64,000 nucleotides of DNA from Niveibacterium sp. SC-1. GTDB lineage: Bacteria; Pseudomonadota; Gammaproteobacteria; Burkholderiales; Rhodocyclaceae. The notes under the pieces were generated by a model. The model worked only from the letters and a program-made list of their open reading frames with translations, was not told the origin of the DNA and did not search any database. The stretch's first letter is position 1. Each line of letters opens with the position of its first letter. Below, piece by piece: positions 37,710 through 47,876 of the stretch. A program made the position numbers and the translations under genes. Where the stretch lies: assembly GCF_038235435.1 (NCBI RefSeq), contig NZ_CP151275.1, positions 4,278,001-4,342,000 on the forward strand, read 5' to 3'.

Positions 37710-39563
37710 ATGCCTGCTTATCGTTCCCGCACCTCTACCCATGGCCGCAACATGGCGGGCGCGCGTGCCCTGTGGCGCGCCACCGGCATGAAGGAAGGCG
37801 ATTTCGGCAAGCCGATCATCGCCATCGCCAACAGCTTCACCCAGTTCGTGCCCGGCCATGTCCACCTCAAGGACCTGGGCCAGATGGTGGCGCGCGAGAT
37901 CGAGGCGGCGGGCGGCGTCGCCAAGGAGTTCAATACCATCGCCGTCGATGACGGCATCGCCATGGGCCACGGGGGCATGCTCTATTCCCTGCCCTCGCGC
38001 GAGCTGATCGCCGACAGCGTGGAATACATGGCCAATGCCCACTGCGCCGACGCGCTGGTGTGCATCTCCAACTGCGACAAGATCACTCCGGGCATGCTGA
38101 TGGCGGCCCTGCGCCTGAACATCCCGACCGTCTTCGTCTCCGGCGGCCCGATGGAAGCCGGCAAGGTCATCGCGCATACCGCCGGTGGCGACAAGATCAT
38201 CAAGCTCGACCTGGTCGACGCCATGGTCAAGGCGGCCGACAAGGCTGTGAGCGACGCCGAGGTCGAAGAAATCGAGCGCTCGGCCTGTCCGACCTGCGGT
38301 TCGTGCTCCGGCATGTTCACCGCCAACTCGATGAACTGCCTCACCGAGGCGCTGGGCCTTTCGCTGCCGGGTAACGGCACCGTGGTGGCCACCCACGCTG
38401 ATCGCAGGGAGCTCTTCCTGCGCGCCGGCCGCATCGCGGTCGAACTGTGCCGCCGCTACTACGAAGAGGACGACGCCTCGGTGCTTCCGCGCTCGATCGC
38501 CACCTTCCAGGCCTTCGAGAACGCGATGAGCCTGGACGTCGCCATGGGCGGCTCCACCAACACCGTGCTGCACCTTCTGGCGGCGGCGCAGGAAGCGCAG
38601 GTGCCCTTCACCATGCGCGACATCGACCGCATCTCGCGCAAGGTGCCTTGCGTCTGCAAGGTCGCGCCAATGACGGACAAGTACCACATCGAAGACGTGC
38701 ATCGCGCCGGCGGCGTCATGGGCATCCTCGGCTCGCTCTCGCGCGCCGGCCTCATCCACCGCGACTGCCACACGGTGCACAGCAAGACCCTGGGCGGCGC
38801 GCTCGACACCTGGGACGTGATGCACGCGCACGACGAGGACGTCTTCAACTTCTACCGGGCCGCGCCCGGCGGCGTGCCGACGCAGGTCGCCTTCAGCCAG
38901 GACAAGCGCTTCTCGGAACTGGACCTGGACCGCACCGCCGGCTGCATCCGCGATGTCGAACACGCCTACTCCAAGGACGGCGGCCTCGCAGTGCTGACCG
39001 GCAACATCGCCGAGAAGGGCTGCATCGTGAAGACGGCCGGCGTCGATGAGTCGATCTGGAAGTTCACCGGCAAGGCCCGCGTGTTCGAAAGCCAGGAAGA
39101 CGCGGTCGAGGGCATCCTCAGCGAGACGGTGCAGGCCGGCGACGTGGTGGTGATCCGCTACGAAGGCCCCAAGGGCGGCCCTGGCATGCAGGAGATGCTC
39201 TACCCCACCTCCTACCTGAAGAGCCGCGGGCTGGGCAAGCAATGCGCGCTGCTCACCGACGGCCGCTTCTCCGGTGGCACCTCGGGCTTGTCCATCGGCC
39301 ACGCCTCGCCGGAAGCCGCCCAGGGCGGCGTGATCGGCCTGGTGCAGACCGGCGACACGATCGAGATCGACATCCCCAACCGTCGCATCCACCTCGCGGT
39401 GAGCGAGCCCGAACTGGCCAAGCGCCGTGCCGCGCAGGATGCCAAGGGCTGGAAGCCGGCAGACCGCGAACGCTTCGTCTCGCAGGCCCTGCAGGCCTAC
39501 GCGGCGCTCACCACCAGTGCGGACACCGGCGCGGTGCGCGACCTCTCGCAGCTCAAGCGCTGA
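37710..39563 (+). CDS. ilvD: Dihydroxy-acid dehydratase
   Basis: Third step of valine and isoleucine synthesis. The 617-residue protein has the Fe-S cysteines in [12 protein letters not shown] and [18 protein letters not shown], the catalytic Ser region [20 protein letters not shown] and a full-length layout. The start ATG at 37710 gives [20 protein letters not shown], the family's N-terminus. It ends at a terminator 30 bp downstream. Confidence 0.96.
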   Translation: MPAYRSRTSTHGRNMAGARALWRATGMKEGDFGKPIIAIANSFTQFVPGHVHLKDLGQMVAREIEAAGGVAKEFNTIAVDDGIAMGHGGMLYSLPSRELIADSVEYMANAHCADALVCISNCDKITPGMLMAALRLNIPTVFVSGGPMEAGKVIAHTAGGDKIIKLDLVDAMVKAADKAVSDAEVEEIERSACPTCGSCSGMFTANSMNCLTEALGLSLPGNGTVVATHADRRELFLRAGRIAVELCRRYYEEDDASVLPRSIATFQAFENAMSLDVAMGGSTNTVLHLLAAAQEAQVPFTMRDIDRISRKVPCVCKVAPMTDKYHIEDVHRAGGVMGILGSLSRAGLIHRDCHTVHSKTLGGALDTWDVMHAHDEDVFNFYRAAPGGVPTQVAFSQDKRFSELDLDRTAGCIRDVEHAYSKDGGLAVLTGNIAEKGCIVKTAGVDESIWKFTGKARVFESQEDAVEGILSETVQAGDVVVIRYEGPKGGPGMQEMLYPTSYLKSRGLGKQCALLTDGRFSGGTSGLSIGHASPEAAQGGVIGLVQTGDTIEIDIPNRRIHLAVSEPELAKRRAAQDAKGWKPADRERFVSQALQAYAALTTSADTGAVRDLSQLKR

Positions 39564-39592
39564 CCTGATGGAAGCCTGAGGCCTGACATGGC

Positions 39593-39626
39593 GGCCCGCG
39601 ATGCAAATCGCGGGCCGTTTGTTTTC
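39593..39626 (+). terminator. Rho-independent terminator of ilvD
   Basis: Ten-base-pair stem GGCCCGCGAT/ATCGCGGGCC with a GCAA loop, followed by GTTTGTTTTC. Confidence 0.9.
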
Positions 39627-39741
39627 TGGGGTGGGAGAGCGCCTACCGCGGTTTCGGACGCGGCTTCAGAACGCCCGCCCGCGCACCGCGGTCGACCCTG
39701 CATGAGCGCAGCCCCGACGCTGCGCGCCCCAGGAGACCATC

Positions 39742-40272
39742 ATGACCAGCGGACTCATTTTCGGCGAACGCTCGCTGACCAAGGTCGCGGCCCTCTTCAA
39801 GGACGCGGACTCGGCCCGCGCCGCGCAGATGGAGCTGCGCGGTACCAGCGACATGAGTGACGCGCAGATCCGCGTCGTCGCGCCCAACGACCCCGGATTC
39901 GAACTCAAGCTCGAACCCGAGTCGGTCGGCGTGCGCAAGAGCATGGTGCATGCGCACGTCTTCTTCGGTGTGGTAGGCCTGCTCTGCGGCGTCCTGCTAG
40001 CGCTGATCCTGCATGCCGCGAAAATTGCCGCGGTCCTCGCCGGCCCGATCGCCACCGTCATGGCCTGCACCGCCTTCGGCACGGTCTTCGGCTTGATGGT
40101 AGGCGGCTTCGTAGCCGCCCGACCGGACCATGACGCCATGATCGAACGGGTACGCAGCGGTCTGCACGAGGGACGCTGGGCCGTCGTCACGCATCCGATG
40201 AACGCCGAGCAGGAACGCGATGCGCTGCGCGCCTTCCACACCGTCCATGCCGAGGTCGTGCGGACTCTGTAG
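39742..40272 (+). CDS. Membrane protein of unknown function
   Basis: A 176-residue protein whose middle has two hydrophobic segments (HVFFGVVGLLCGVLLALILH and the following IATVMACTAFGTVFGLMVGG) separated by a short loop. The N-terminal region (LTKVAALFKDADSARAAQME) and the C-terminal region (RSGLHEGRWAVVTHPMNAEQ) are soluble and resemble riboflavin/stress-type domains found with such hairpins. I do not recognise a family. The ATG follows AGGAGACC. It stands alone after the ilvD terminator. Confidence 0.75.
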   Translation: MTSGLIFGERSLTKVAALFKDADSARAAQMELRGTSDMSDAQIRVVAPNDPGFELKLEPESVGVRKSMVHAHVFFGVVGLLCGVLLALILHAAKIAAVLAGPIATVMACTAFGTVFGLMVGGFVAARPDHDAMIERVRSGLHEGRWAVVTHPMNAEQERDALRAFHTVHAEVVRTL

Positions 40273-40372
40273 GCGAGGGTGGGCAGCGCGCCGCCACGAG
40301 ACGACGCGCGGCGCCCGCGGAGGCGAAGACAGACGCGTGCGCCCAGCGACGGACGCACGCGCCTCTCGCCGT

Positions 40373-41269
40373 TCAGGCTACGCGGCAGGCGCGCCTGCGC
40401 TTGTAAAACAGAATCAACAGCGCGCCCAGCGGCAGCAGGGCATACGTCGGCGGCTCCGGCACCGCGCTGACCCCAGTGAGCAGTACGCCCGAGTCCGAGG
40501 TGTAGCTGTAGCCCGTGGGCAGCACGATACCGGCATGACCGGTGTTGGCCACGTCCAGAAAGGCGACCCCGCCCCCTTGGGACAAGGTGCCAGAGGCATC
40601 ACCATCCATCCACCACTGCACGTCGATCGGCGCGCTCTCGCCCGTGGGGCCGATGGCAACGTCCAGCCAGTTCCATAGCACCACATCGAAGAAACTCTTC
40701 TCGTTCTTCAGAACCTCCACCTCGCCGGTCGGGATGGACTCGAAGATTTCGTTGCCGCCAACATTGAAGGTGTAGAGCCCCCATTTGTGCGCGTAGCTGG
40801 AAGTCGCCCGGTCCGAGTCATTGGCCAGCACCGTGGTGGTGAGCTGGGCCTTGAACTTGAACTCGCGGTTCGAATCCCCCACGTCGTCCAGATCGCCTGA
40901 GCCGTCGACCGCGAAAGAGATGCCCAGGGGGACCGTGGACGAGGGCGCGCCGCTGATCACGATGCGGTCGAAGATGGTGGCCTGGAATATGGCGTGATCC
41001 CAGGCACTGGCCAGCGCCGAACCTTTGAGCTCGCCCTTGGCCAGATCGGCCGAGGCGCTCGCGGACATGCTGTAGGGAATGCCGAGGCCGCTGACCCCCG
41101 AGCCCTCGGCGTGGTTCGCGAGCTTGACCGGATCCGAGCCGCCGGCAACTTTGTTGCCGCCCCAGGTCAGCGCGATGCGCGCACCGCTGGTGGCCTGTGC
41201 CCACGCAGGCGCAGCCACGAGTAGGCCGGCGGCAAGGCCGATGACGCGCAGGAGTTTCTTCGCTTCCAT
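40373..41269 (-). CDS. PEP-CTERM sorted exported protein
   Basis: A 298-residue secreted protein with an N-terminal signal (LLRVIGLAAGLLVAAPAWAQ) and a C-terminal PEP-CTERM tail: VPEPPTYALLPLGALLILFY followed by KRRRA. Such tails are recognised and cut by exosortase, attaching the protein to the envelope or exopolysaccharide. The central 240 residues are Gly/Ser/Asp-rich beta-type sequence of unknown role. The start at 41269 follows AGAGG. Exosortase itself is not in this window. Confidence 0.88.
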   Translation of the reverse strand: MEAKKLLRVIGLAAGLLVAAPAWAQATSGARIALTWGGNKVAGGSDPVKLANHAEGSGVSGLGIPYSMSASASADLAKGELKGSALASAWDHAIFQATIFDRIVISGAPSSTVPLGISFAVDGSGDLDDVGDSNREFKFKAQLTTTVLANDSDRATSSYAHKWGLYTFNVGGNEIFESIPTGEVEVLKNEKSFFDVVLWNWLDVAIGPTGESAPIDVQWWMDGDASGTLSQGGGVAFLDVANTGHAGIVLPTGYSYTSDSGVLLTGVSAVPEPPTYALLPLGALLILFYKRRRACRVA

Positions 41270-41368
41270 GGCAGCACCTCTTTCGCACACACTTCAGGTG
41301 TTATAGCAAGCGCTGGCCGACCACAAAATGGTCCCGCACCCGACAGCCACGACAGGATTTCACGCCCC

Positions 41369-41854
41369 ATGAAACCCGCCTCGCATCCCACTGCTTTGCG
41401 CTTCCAGGCGCGCCTCGAAGGCGCTGGCATGGGCGTCCGCGTCGTCGAGTTCGAGCAACCCACGCGCACCTCGGTCGAAGCCGCGGCCGCCATCGGCTGC
41501 ACGGTGGCGGAGATCGCCAAGTCGATCCTGTTCCGCGGCGAACGGAGCGGCGAGGCGATCCTGATCGTGGCTAGCGGCGTGAGGCGCGTGAGCGAGGCCA
41601 AGGTCGCCGCGATCGTCGAAGAAGCGCTGGCGCGCGCCGACGCGGACTTCGTGCGCGAGAGCACCGGCTACGCGGTAGGCGGCGTGCCGCCCTTCGGCCA
41701 TATCCAGCCGCTACGCATCCTCCTCGATCGCAACCTGCAGGCCTTCGAGCGCCTCTGGGCCGCCGCCGGCACGCCCTTCGCGGTCTTCCCGCTGAGCCCC
41801 GCGGAGCTCGCCGAGCACACCGGCGCGCACTGGGCCGACGTCACCGAAGACTGA
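41369..41854 (+). CDS. YbaK/EbsC-family aminoacyl-tRNA deacylase-like protein
   Basis: A 161-residue single-domain protein of the YbaK/ProX fold, which hydrolyses misacylated tRNAs in trans. Visible are the family's active-site region CTVAEIAKSILFRGERSGEA with the conserved Lys, RRVSEAKVAAIVEEALARAD and the ESTGYAVGGVPPFGH loop. The ATG at 41369 gives the normal N-terminus. The exact tRNA substrate of this branch cannot be read from the sequence. Confidence 0.9.
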   Translation: MKPASHPTALRFQARLEGAGMGVRVVEFEQPTRTSVEAAAAIGCTVAEIAKSILFRGERSGEAILIVASGVRRVSEAKVAAIVEEALARADADFVRESTGYAVGGVPPFGHIQPLRILLDRNLQAFERLWAAAGTPFAVFPLSPAELAEHTGAHWADVTED

Positions 41855-41930
41855 GATCCGTCCCGGGTTAACATAGGGCCGCGCAAATCTCCCATCTCGC
41901 GGCGCGCGCGACAGAACCCAGGAAAAGAAC

Positions 41931-42317
41931 ATGAAGACCGTTGCACTCATCGCCCACGATCAACGCAAGGACCAGATCGTCGCCTTCGCGCAGACCCATC
42001 GCGACCGCCTCGAACGCTGCAAGCTCCTCGGCACCGGCACCACCAGCCGCCGCATCCGCGAGGCGACCGGGCTTGCCGTGCAGGGCCTGCTTTCCGGCCC
42101 GCTGGGTGGCGACCAGCAGATCGGCGCGATGGTGGCCGAAGGCCGCGTGGACCTGGTGATCTTCCTGCGCGACCCGATGACCGCCCAGCCGCACGAACCG
42201 GACATCGCCGCGCTGATGCGCGTCTGCGATGTGCACGACGTGCCGCTCGCTACCAACCTCAACAGCGCCCACCTCCTGACCGTGGCGATCCTGCTCGAGG
42301 CCGACGGCAAGGTCTGA
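41931..42317 (+). CDS. mgsA: Methylglyoxal synthase
   Basis: Converts dihydroxyacetone phosphate to methylglyoxal and phosphate, relieving sugar-phosphate overload. The 128-residue protein has [15 protein letters not shown] at the N-terminus, the phosphate-binding [26 protein letters not shown] and the catalytic [15 protein letters not shown]. Length is normal. It is near a PfkB-type kinase gene. Its substrate is the product of the Dha kinase at the left of this window, though the genes are 30 kb apart. Confidence 0.95.
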   Translation: MKTVALIAHDQRKDQIVAFAQTHRDRLERCKLLGTGTTSRRIREATGLAVQGLLSGPLGGDQQIGAMVAEGRVDLVIFLRDPMTAQPHEPDIAALMRVCDVHDVPLATNLNSAHLLTVAILLEADGKV

Positions 42318-42446
42318 ACGGGCCGGGCAGGCTGCGGCGCACGGCCGGCCGGCGCCGCGCGGCTGCCACCGCCCGAACCTACTGCACGGGCGGCCGAAAG
42401 CCATCCTCACCCGCGCGCCCGCGCCGGCCCCAAGCGAGAGAGCGCC

Positions 42447-43349
42447 ATGTCCAGCCAGGAAGCCCTCGACGTCTATCTCTTCGGCATGGTCGTGTGGTCC
42501 ACCCTGCACCGGCTTGCGGCCCCCTATCCCGACCCGGACCACTATGCCGAGATCGCCGAATCCGCCCAGGTTCCGGGCGGGGAAACCGGCAACGGCGCCA
42601 TCGTGCTCGCACACTGGGGCTGGCGCACACGCATGGATGGGCCCTGGCTGGGTACGCGCACCGCGGCCGGCGTGCGCGCCTGCTGCGCGCGCTACGGCAT
42701 CGATGACCGCGGTCTGGTCGACGCGCCGGACTTCGACGGCCTAGAGGACCTGGTCCTCATCGACGCGCAGTCCCGCACGGTCTTCGGCCGCTTCGCGCGC
42801 TACTTCGATGGGCACGCCCAGCAGTGGAGCGAACCCGATGCCGCGGCCATCGCCCGCGCCCGTGTCGTCGCCATCGACCCCTTCTTCGGCGCCAGCGGCG
42901 AACGCGCCGCGACGCTCTGCCGAGAGGCCGGCAAACCCTATGTCACCCTGGACTGCCTGCCGGACAGCCTGCTGCACCGGCACGCCGCGGCCACGGTAAT
43001 TTCGGCCGAGTTCCGCCGCCAGCACTTTCCCGCCGCCGACACCGCCGAGCTGCTCGACGCCTACGCGCGCCAGGCACCGGGCCTGTGCATCTTCACCGCT
43101 GGCGCGCAGCCCGTTCACTACGCCCGCGGGACGCAGCGCGCCGCGGTGCCGGCGCCCGCGATCGAACCGCGCAGCACGCTGGGGGCGGGCGACGTCTTCC
43201 GTGCCGGCGTCGTGCATGGCCTGCTCGCCGGCTTCGACGATGACAAGACCGTCCGCTTCGCCGCGGCGGCCGCCGCCTGCGCCTGCCTCGACTTCCCCAT
43301 CGCCGAGCACCCGCCGGCGCTCACGCGCATCCATGCCTTGATGCAATAG
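42447..43349 (+). CDS. PfkB-family sugar kinase
   Basis: A 300-residue kinase of the ribokinase/PfkB family, with the N-terminal glycine pair region QVPGGETGNGAIVLAHWGWR and the C-terminal PfkB signature with catalytic Asp in STLGAGDVFRAGVVHGLLAG. The middle is divergent from ribokinase and fructokinase, so the substrate is unclear. It stands alone between mgsA and the transporter-kinase fusion. Confidence 0.88.
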   Translation: MSSQEALDVYLFGMVVWSTLHRLAAPYPDPDHYAEIAESAQVPGGETGNGAIVLAHWGWRTRMDGPWLGTRTAAGVRACCARYGIDDRGLVDAPDFDGLEDLVLIDAQSRTVFGRFARYFDGHAQQWSEPDAAAIARARVVAIDPFFGASGERAATLCREAGKPYVTLDCLPDSLLHRHAAATVISAEFRRQHFPAADTAELLDAYARQAPGLCIFTAGAQPVHYARGTQRAAVPAPAIEPRSTLGAGDVFRAGVVHGLLAGFDDDKTVRFAAAAAACACLDFPIAEHPPALTRIHALMQ

Positions 43350-43435
43350 CCCTGAGGCAATAGGCAACCAAGACCCACAAAGCTTGACGGCCGCCGGGCC
43401 GATCCGCTGTACTGCGCCCACCGGCCGCAATCCGC

Positions 43436-46400
43436 ATGCCCTCGCCGGCCCCCACGATGGCAAGCCAACCCAGCCTCCCCGCCGGCAACGAAGCCGCCCC
43501 CGTCCAGCGCGTCATCAAGGTGCGCCGGGACTACAACACCTGGGTCGCCAACGAAACGCTGGAGGACTACGCCCTGCGTTTCACCCCGCACAGCTTTCGC
43601 AAGTGGAGCGAGCTGCGGGTCGCCAACACCGCCTTCGGCGCGGCCTCCTTTCTGGTGCTGGAGGCCGTGGGCGCGACCATGCTGGTCAACGCGGGCTTCA
43701 TCAACGCCTTTTGGGCGATCATCGCCACCGGCCTGATCATCTTCCTCGCCGGCCTGCCGATCTCGCACTATGCGGCGCGCTACGGCCTGGACATGGACCT
43801 GCTCACGCGCGGCGCCGGCTTTGGCTACATCGGTTCGACCATCACCTCGCTGATCTACGCGAGCTTCACCTTCATCTTTTTTGCGCTCGAGGCCGCGATC
43901 ATGGCCTACGCGCTGGAGCTGGTCTTCGGCATCCCGCCCGCCTGGGGCTACCTGCTCTGCGCGCTGGTGGTGATCCCGCTGGTGACCCACGGCGTGACCG
44001 CGATCAGCCGCCTGCAAACGATCACGCAGCCGCTCTGGCTGATCCTCCTGATCCTGCCCTTCGCCTTCCTGCTCTACCAGGAGCCCGAAGTGCTGCGGGG
44101 TCTCGCCGGCTACGCGGGAGCCGACGGTGGTGGCGGCCACTTCGACATGCAGCGTTTCGGTGCCGCGCTCACCGTCGGCATCGCGCTCATCACGCAGATG
44201 GGCGAGCAGGTCGATTACCTGCGCTTCATGCCGGCACGCACAGAGCAGAACCGGCGTCGCTGGACCCTGGCGACCATCATCGGTGGCCCCGGCTGGGTCT
44301 TGCCGGGCATCGCCAAGATGCTGGGCGGCGCCTTGCTGGCCTACCTCGCGCTGCGCAACTTCGTGCCGGTGGACAAGGCGGTGGACCCGAACCAGATGTA
44401 CCTGATCGGCTTCTCGCACGTCTTCGACAGCACCACGCTGGCGCTCGCGGCGACCGCGGTCTTCGTGGTGATCTCGCAGTTGAAGATCAACGTCACCAAC
44501 GCCTACGCCGGCTCGCTCGCCTGGTCGAACTTCTTCGCGCGGCTCACCCATAGCCATCCCGGCCGCGTGGTGTGGGTGGTGTTCAACACATTGATCGCGC
44601 TGATGCTCATGGAGCTCAACGTCTTCCAGGCGCTCGGACAGGTGCTGGGCCTGTATTCGAACATCGCCATCTCCTGGATGATGGCCGTGGTCGCGGATCT
44701 CGTGATCAACAAGCCGCTGGGCCTCTCGCCCAAGGGCATCGAGTTCAAGCGCAGCCACCTCTACGACATCAACCCGGTGGGCCTGGGCGCGATGCTGATC
44801 GCCTCCGGCGTATCGATCGGCGCCTACGTCGGCGTCTTCGGCCCGGATGTGCAGCCCTTCGCGTCCTTCATCGCGCTGGCGATCGCCCTGGTAGTCTCGC
44901 CGCTGATCGCGCTGATCACGCGCGGGCGCTACTACCTTGCGAGACCCCCGGAGTCGCCGGCGAGTGCGGGCCAGATCTGCCGCTGCGTGATCTGCGAACG
45001 CGAATACGAGGCCGAGGACACCGCCCGCTGCCCGGCCTACGGCGGCCGCATCTGCTCGCTCTGCTGCTCGCTCGATGCGCGCTGCAACGACCTGTGCAAG
45101 CCCGACGCGCGCCTCACCGCACAGTGGGCCGCGGTCCTCAAGGCCGTATTGCCGCGCGCCGTACTGCCCTATCTCGAGACCGGCCTCGCGCACTACCTGC
45201 TGCTGATGGCGGGCATCGTGCCTTTCCTCGCTTTGCTGCTCGGCCTGCTCTACTACCACGAGCACCTCACCATCGGCGTAACACATCCGGACCTGATCCC
45301 GCAGCTGCAGCAGACCTTCATCAACGCCTACGCGGTGCTCCTCCTGGTCTCGGGCATCGTCGCCTGGTGGCTGGTGCTCACGCACAAGAGCCGGCAGGTC
45401 GCGCAGGAGGAATCGAACCGGCAGACAAATCTGCTGGTGCAGGAAATCGACTCGCACCGGCGCACCGACGAACAGCTGCAGCGCGCCAAGCAGGTTGCCG
45501 AACAGGCCAACCAGGCCAAAAGCCGCTATGTCACTGCCATATCGCATGAGCTGCGCACGCCGCTCAACAGCATCCTGGGCTATGCGCAGATCCTCGACGG
45601 CGACGAGTCGATTCCCGCGCACCGGCGCCAGGCGGTGAGCGTGATCCGCCGCAGCGGCGACCACCTGCTCTCGCTGATCGAGGGCACGCTGGACATTGCC
45701 CGCATCGAGGGCGGCAAGCTCACCCTGGAGAGCCGGCCGCTGGACTTCCCGGAATTCCTGCGCCAGATCGTCGGCATGTTCGAGCTGCAGGCGCGCAACA
45801 AGGGCCTGGACTTCCACTACAGCGCGCCCGCCGGCCTGCCGCAGGTGGTGCGCGCAGACGAGAAGCGGCTGCGCCAGATCCTGATCAACATCCTGGGCAA
45901 CGCGGTGAAGTTCACCCCGCGCGGCGGGGTGCACTTCCGCCTGCGCTACCAGCGCGAACTCGCGCACTTCGAGATCGAGGACACCGGTCCCGGCATCCCG
46001 GCCGAGGAACTCGAACACGTCTTCGAGCCTTTCGTGCGCGGCAGCGCCACCAAGGCCGGCGCGGTGGGCGGCACCGGCCTGGGGCTGCCGATCGCCAAGA
46101 TGCTCACCTCGCTCATGGGGGGCGAACTCCTGCTCGAGAGCACGCCTGGCAAGGGCAGCCTTTTCCGCATCCGTCTCTTCCTGCCGCAACTGCACTCGAC
46201 CGCGGCGGCGCGCGCGCTGCCCGCCGCCAACCGCATCGGCTACGTGGGCGTGCGGCGACGCATCCTGGTGGTCGACAACGAACGGGTCGATCGCGAGTTC
46301 CTCGTGAGCGTGCTCGAACCCCTGGGCTTCCAGCTCGCGCAGGCGGCCTCCGGCCACGAGTGCCTGGAGCTGCTGGGTGAGTTCCAGCCCCATCTGATCT

Positions 46401-46900
46401 TCATGGACCTCGCCATGCCCGGCATCGACGGCTGGGAGACCATCCGCCGCATCCGCCGCGACAGGCTCAGCGACGCGTACATTGCGATCCTCTCGGCCAA
46501 CGCCTTCGACAAGGGCCTGGACAACGACGCGGGCGTCGCCAGCGAAGACTTCCTGCTCAAGCCCGTGCAGGTCAACGAACTGCTCGACTGGACCGGACGC
46601 CGCCTCGGTCTCGAATGGGTCAGCGCCGACCTGCCTCCGGCCGCCCCCGCACCCGCGCCCGCCCGGCCGCGCGCCATCGCCTATCCTGACGCGAGCGAGC
46701 TGCGCGCCCTCGATGAGCTGATCGGCCTGGGCTACGTGCGCGGCATCCTCAACAAGCTGGGAGAAATCGAGTCCCAGCATTCCGAACATGCGGAGTTCGT
46801 CCGCGTGATGCGCGATCTCGCGCGCCAGTTCCAGTTCGACGCCATGAAGAGTCTGCTTGCCAAGGGCCTGCCCGCCGAGCGCAGCGGGGCCCCGCGATGA
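43436..46900 (+). CDS. NCS1-type permease fused to a hybrid histidine kinase
   Basis: An 1154-residue protein. Residues about 25-500 are a complete NCS1 (purine/cytosine/allantoin) permease with 12 membrane segments, e.g. YNTWVANETLEDYALRF and HYAARYGLDMDLLTRGAGFG. Residues 515-558 form a linker with nine cysteines (CRCVICEREY, ICSLCCSLDARCNDLCK), probably metal-binding. Two more membrane segments follow, then a histidine kinase with H-box ISHELRTPLNS near residue 702, N-box LINILGNAVKFTPRGG and G-box GTGLGL. A receiver domain begins at ILVVDNER near 942, with the phosphoacceptor in LIFMDLAMPG. It probably senses its own transported or bound ligand (inference). It overlaps the next regulator gene at ATGA. 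The ligand is unknown. Confidence 0.92.
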   Translation: MPSPAPTMASQPSLPAGNEAAPVQRVIKVRRDYNTWVANETLEDYALRFTPHSFRKWSELRVANTAFGAASFLVLEAVGATMLVNAGFINAFWAIIATGLIIFLAGLPISHYAARYGLDMDLLTRGAGFGYIGSTITSLIYASFTFIFFALEAAIMAYALELVFGIPPAWGYLLCALVVIPLVTHGVTAISRLQTITQPLWLILLILPFAFLLYQEPEVLRGLAGYAGADGGGGHFDMQRFGAALTVGIALITQMGEQVDYLRFMPARTEQNRRRWTLATIIGGPGWVLPGIAKMLGGALLAYLALRNFVPVDKAVDPNQMYLIGFSHVFDSTTLALAATAVFVVISQLKINVTNAYAGSLAWSNFFARLTHSHPGRVVWVVFNTLIALMLMELNVFQALGQVLGLYSNIAISWMMAVVADLVINKPLGLSPKGIEFKRSHLYDINPVGLGAMLIASGVSIGAYVGVFGPDVQPFASFIALAIALVVSPLIALITRGRYYLARPPESPASAGQICRCVICEREYEAEDTARCPAYGGRICSLCCSLDARCNDLCKPDARLTAQWAAVLKAVLPRAVLPYLETGLAHYLLLMAGIVPFLALLLGLLYYHEHLTIGVTHPDLIPQLQQTFINAYAVLLLVSGIVAWWLVLTHKSRQVAQEESNRQTNLLVQEIDSHRRTDEQLQRAKQVAEQANQAKSRYVTAISHELRTPLNSILGYAQILDGDESIPAHRRQAVSVIRRSGDHLLSLIEGTLDIARIEGGKLTLESRPLDFPEFLRQIVGMFELQARNKGLDFHYSAPAGLPQVVRADEKRLRQILINILGNAVKFTPRGGVHFRLRYQRELAHFEIEDTGPGIPAEELEHVFEPFVRGSATKAGAVGGTGLGLPIAKMLTSLMGGELLLESTPGKGSLFRIRLFLPQLHSTAAARALPAANRIGYVGVRRRILVVDNERVDREFLVSVLEPLGFQLAQAASGHECLELLGEFQPHLIFMDLAMPGIDGWETIRRIRRDRLSDAYIAILSANAFDKGLDNDAGVASEDFLLKPVQVNELLDWTGRRLGLEWVSADLPPAAPAPAPARPRAIAYPDASELRALDELIGLGYVRGILNKLGEIESQHSEHAEFVRVMRDLARQFQFDAMKSLLAKGLPAERSGAPR

Positions 46901-47853
46901 GCGCGATCGACCGCATCAACAATGACATTGTCCTGATCGTGGACGACGTGCCAGAGAACCTCGCGCTGCTGCACGACGCGCTCGACGAATCCGGCTACAC
47001 GGTGCTGGTGGCCACCAACGGCGAGAGCGCGCTCACCCGCGCACGCCAGAGCCTGCCGGACGTGATCCTGCTCGACGCGATGATGCCGGGCATGGATGGC
47101 TTCGAGGTCGCACGCCGGCTCAAGGCGGATTTCGCGACGCACCACATCCCCATCGTCTTCATGACCGGGCTGACCGAGACCGAACACGTGCTCGCCGCGT
47201 TCGCCGCCGGCGGCGCCGACTACGTGACCAAGCCGATCCGCCCGCAGGAAGTGCTCGCGCGCATCGCCGCGCACATGCAGAACGCGCGGCAGATGAAGCA
47301 GGCGCGCACCGCGCTGGATGCCTTCGGCCAGGCCACGGTGGCGATCCGCGCGGCCGACGGCAAGCTCGTCTGGCAGACCCCGCTGGCGCGCCGCCTCCTG
47401 CACGACTACTTCGCCACCACACGCGACGAGACGCCGCCGCGCCTGCTCGAATGGATCCGCGACGCCGAGACCGCCCGCCGCGAAGGCCGCGAGATCTCGC
47501 AACTCCTGGTCGCCGACGGCTCGCGCCGCCTGCTCTCGTCCTTCCACGACCAGACCGGCGATGAGGAGTGGCTGGTGGTGCTGCGCGAAGAGGACCACGC
47601 CTCGGCGATCGAGACCCTGATCACCGCCTTCCGCCTCACCAGCAAGGAGGCCGAAGTCCTCTACTGGGTCACCCAGGGCAAGACCAGCCCGGACATTGGA
47701 ATCATCCTTGGCAGCAGCCCTCGCACCGTGAACAAACACCTCGAACACGTGTTCGAGAAGATGGGCGTGGAAACCCGCACCGCCGCTGCCGGGCTGGCGA
47801 TGAACCGGCTGCGTTCGAGCACACGGCTGGATGCGGGGGGCGGCGGCGACTGA
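46897..47853 (+). CDS. LuxR-type response regulator partner of the permease-kinase
   Basis: A 318-residue response regulator: receiver domain with VILLDAMMPGMDGFEVARRL near residue 55, a linker of about 120 residues unlike a standard one (EDHASAIETLITAFRLTS nearby), and a LuxR-type helix-turn-helix LTSKEAEVLYWVTQGKTSPD with the recognition helix in SSPRTVNKHLEHVFEKMGVE. It is translated with the kinase through a 4-bp overlap, so it is the kinase's likely output. It probably activates a remote uptake or breakdown operon. Confidence 0.92.
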   Translation: MSAIDRINNDIVLIVDDVPENLALLHDALDESGYTVLVATNGESALTRARQSLPDVILLDAMMPGMDGFEVARRLKADFATHHIPIVFMTGLTETEHVLAAFAAGGADYVTKPIRPQEVLARIAAHMQNARQMKQARTALDAFGQATVAIRAADGKLVWQTPLARRLLHDYFATTRDETPPRLLEWIRDAETARREGREISQLLVADGSRRLLSSFHDQTGDEEWLVVLREEDHASAIETLITAFRLTSKEAEVLYWVTQGKTSPDIGIILGSSPRTVNKHLEHVFEKMGVETRTAAAGLAMNRLRSSTRLDAGGGGD

Positions 47854-47876
47854 GGCCAGCCTTTCGTCCTGCGGTC

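Noticed and set aside
37545..39392. A 615-codon open frame on the minus strand
   Set aside because: Antisense to ilvD, which is full length and unmistakable.
43118..46789. A 1223-codon open frame on the minus strand
   Set aside because: Antisense to the permease-kinase fusion; composition is repetitive and Arg/Gln-rich with no recognisable domain.
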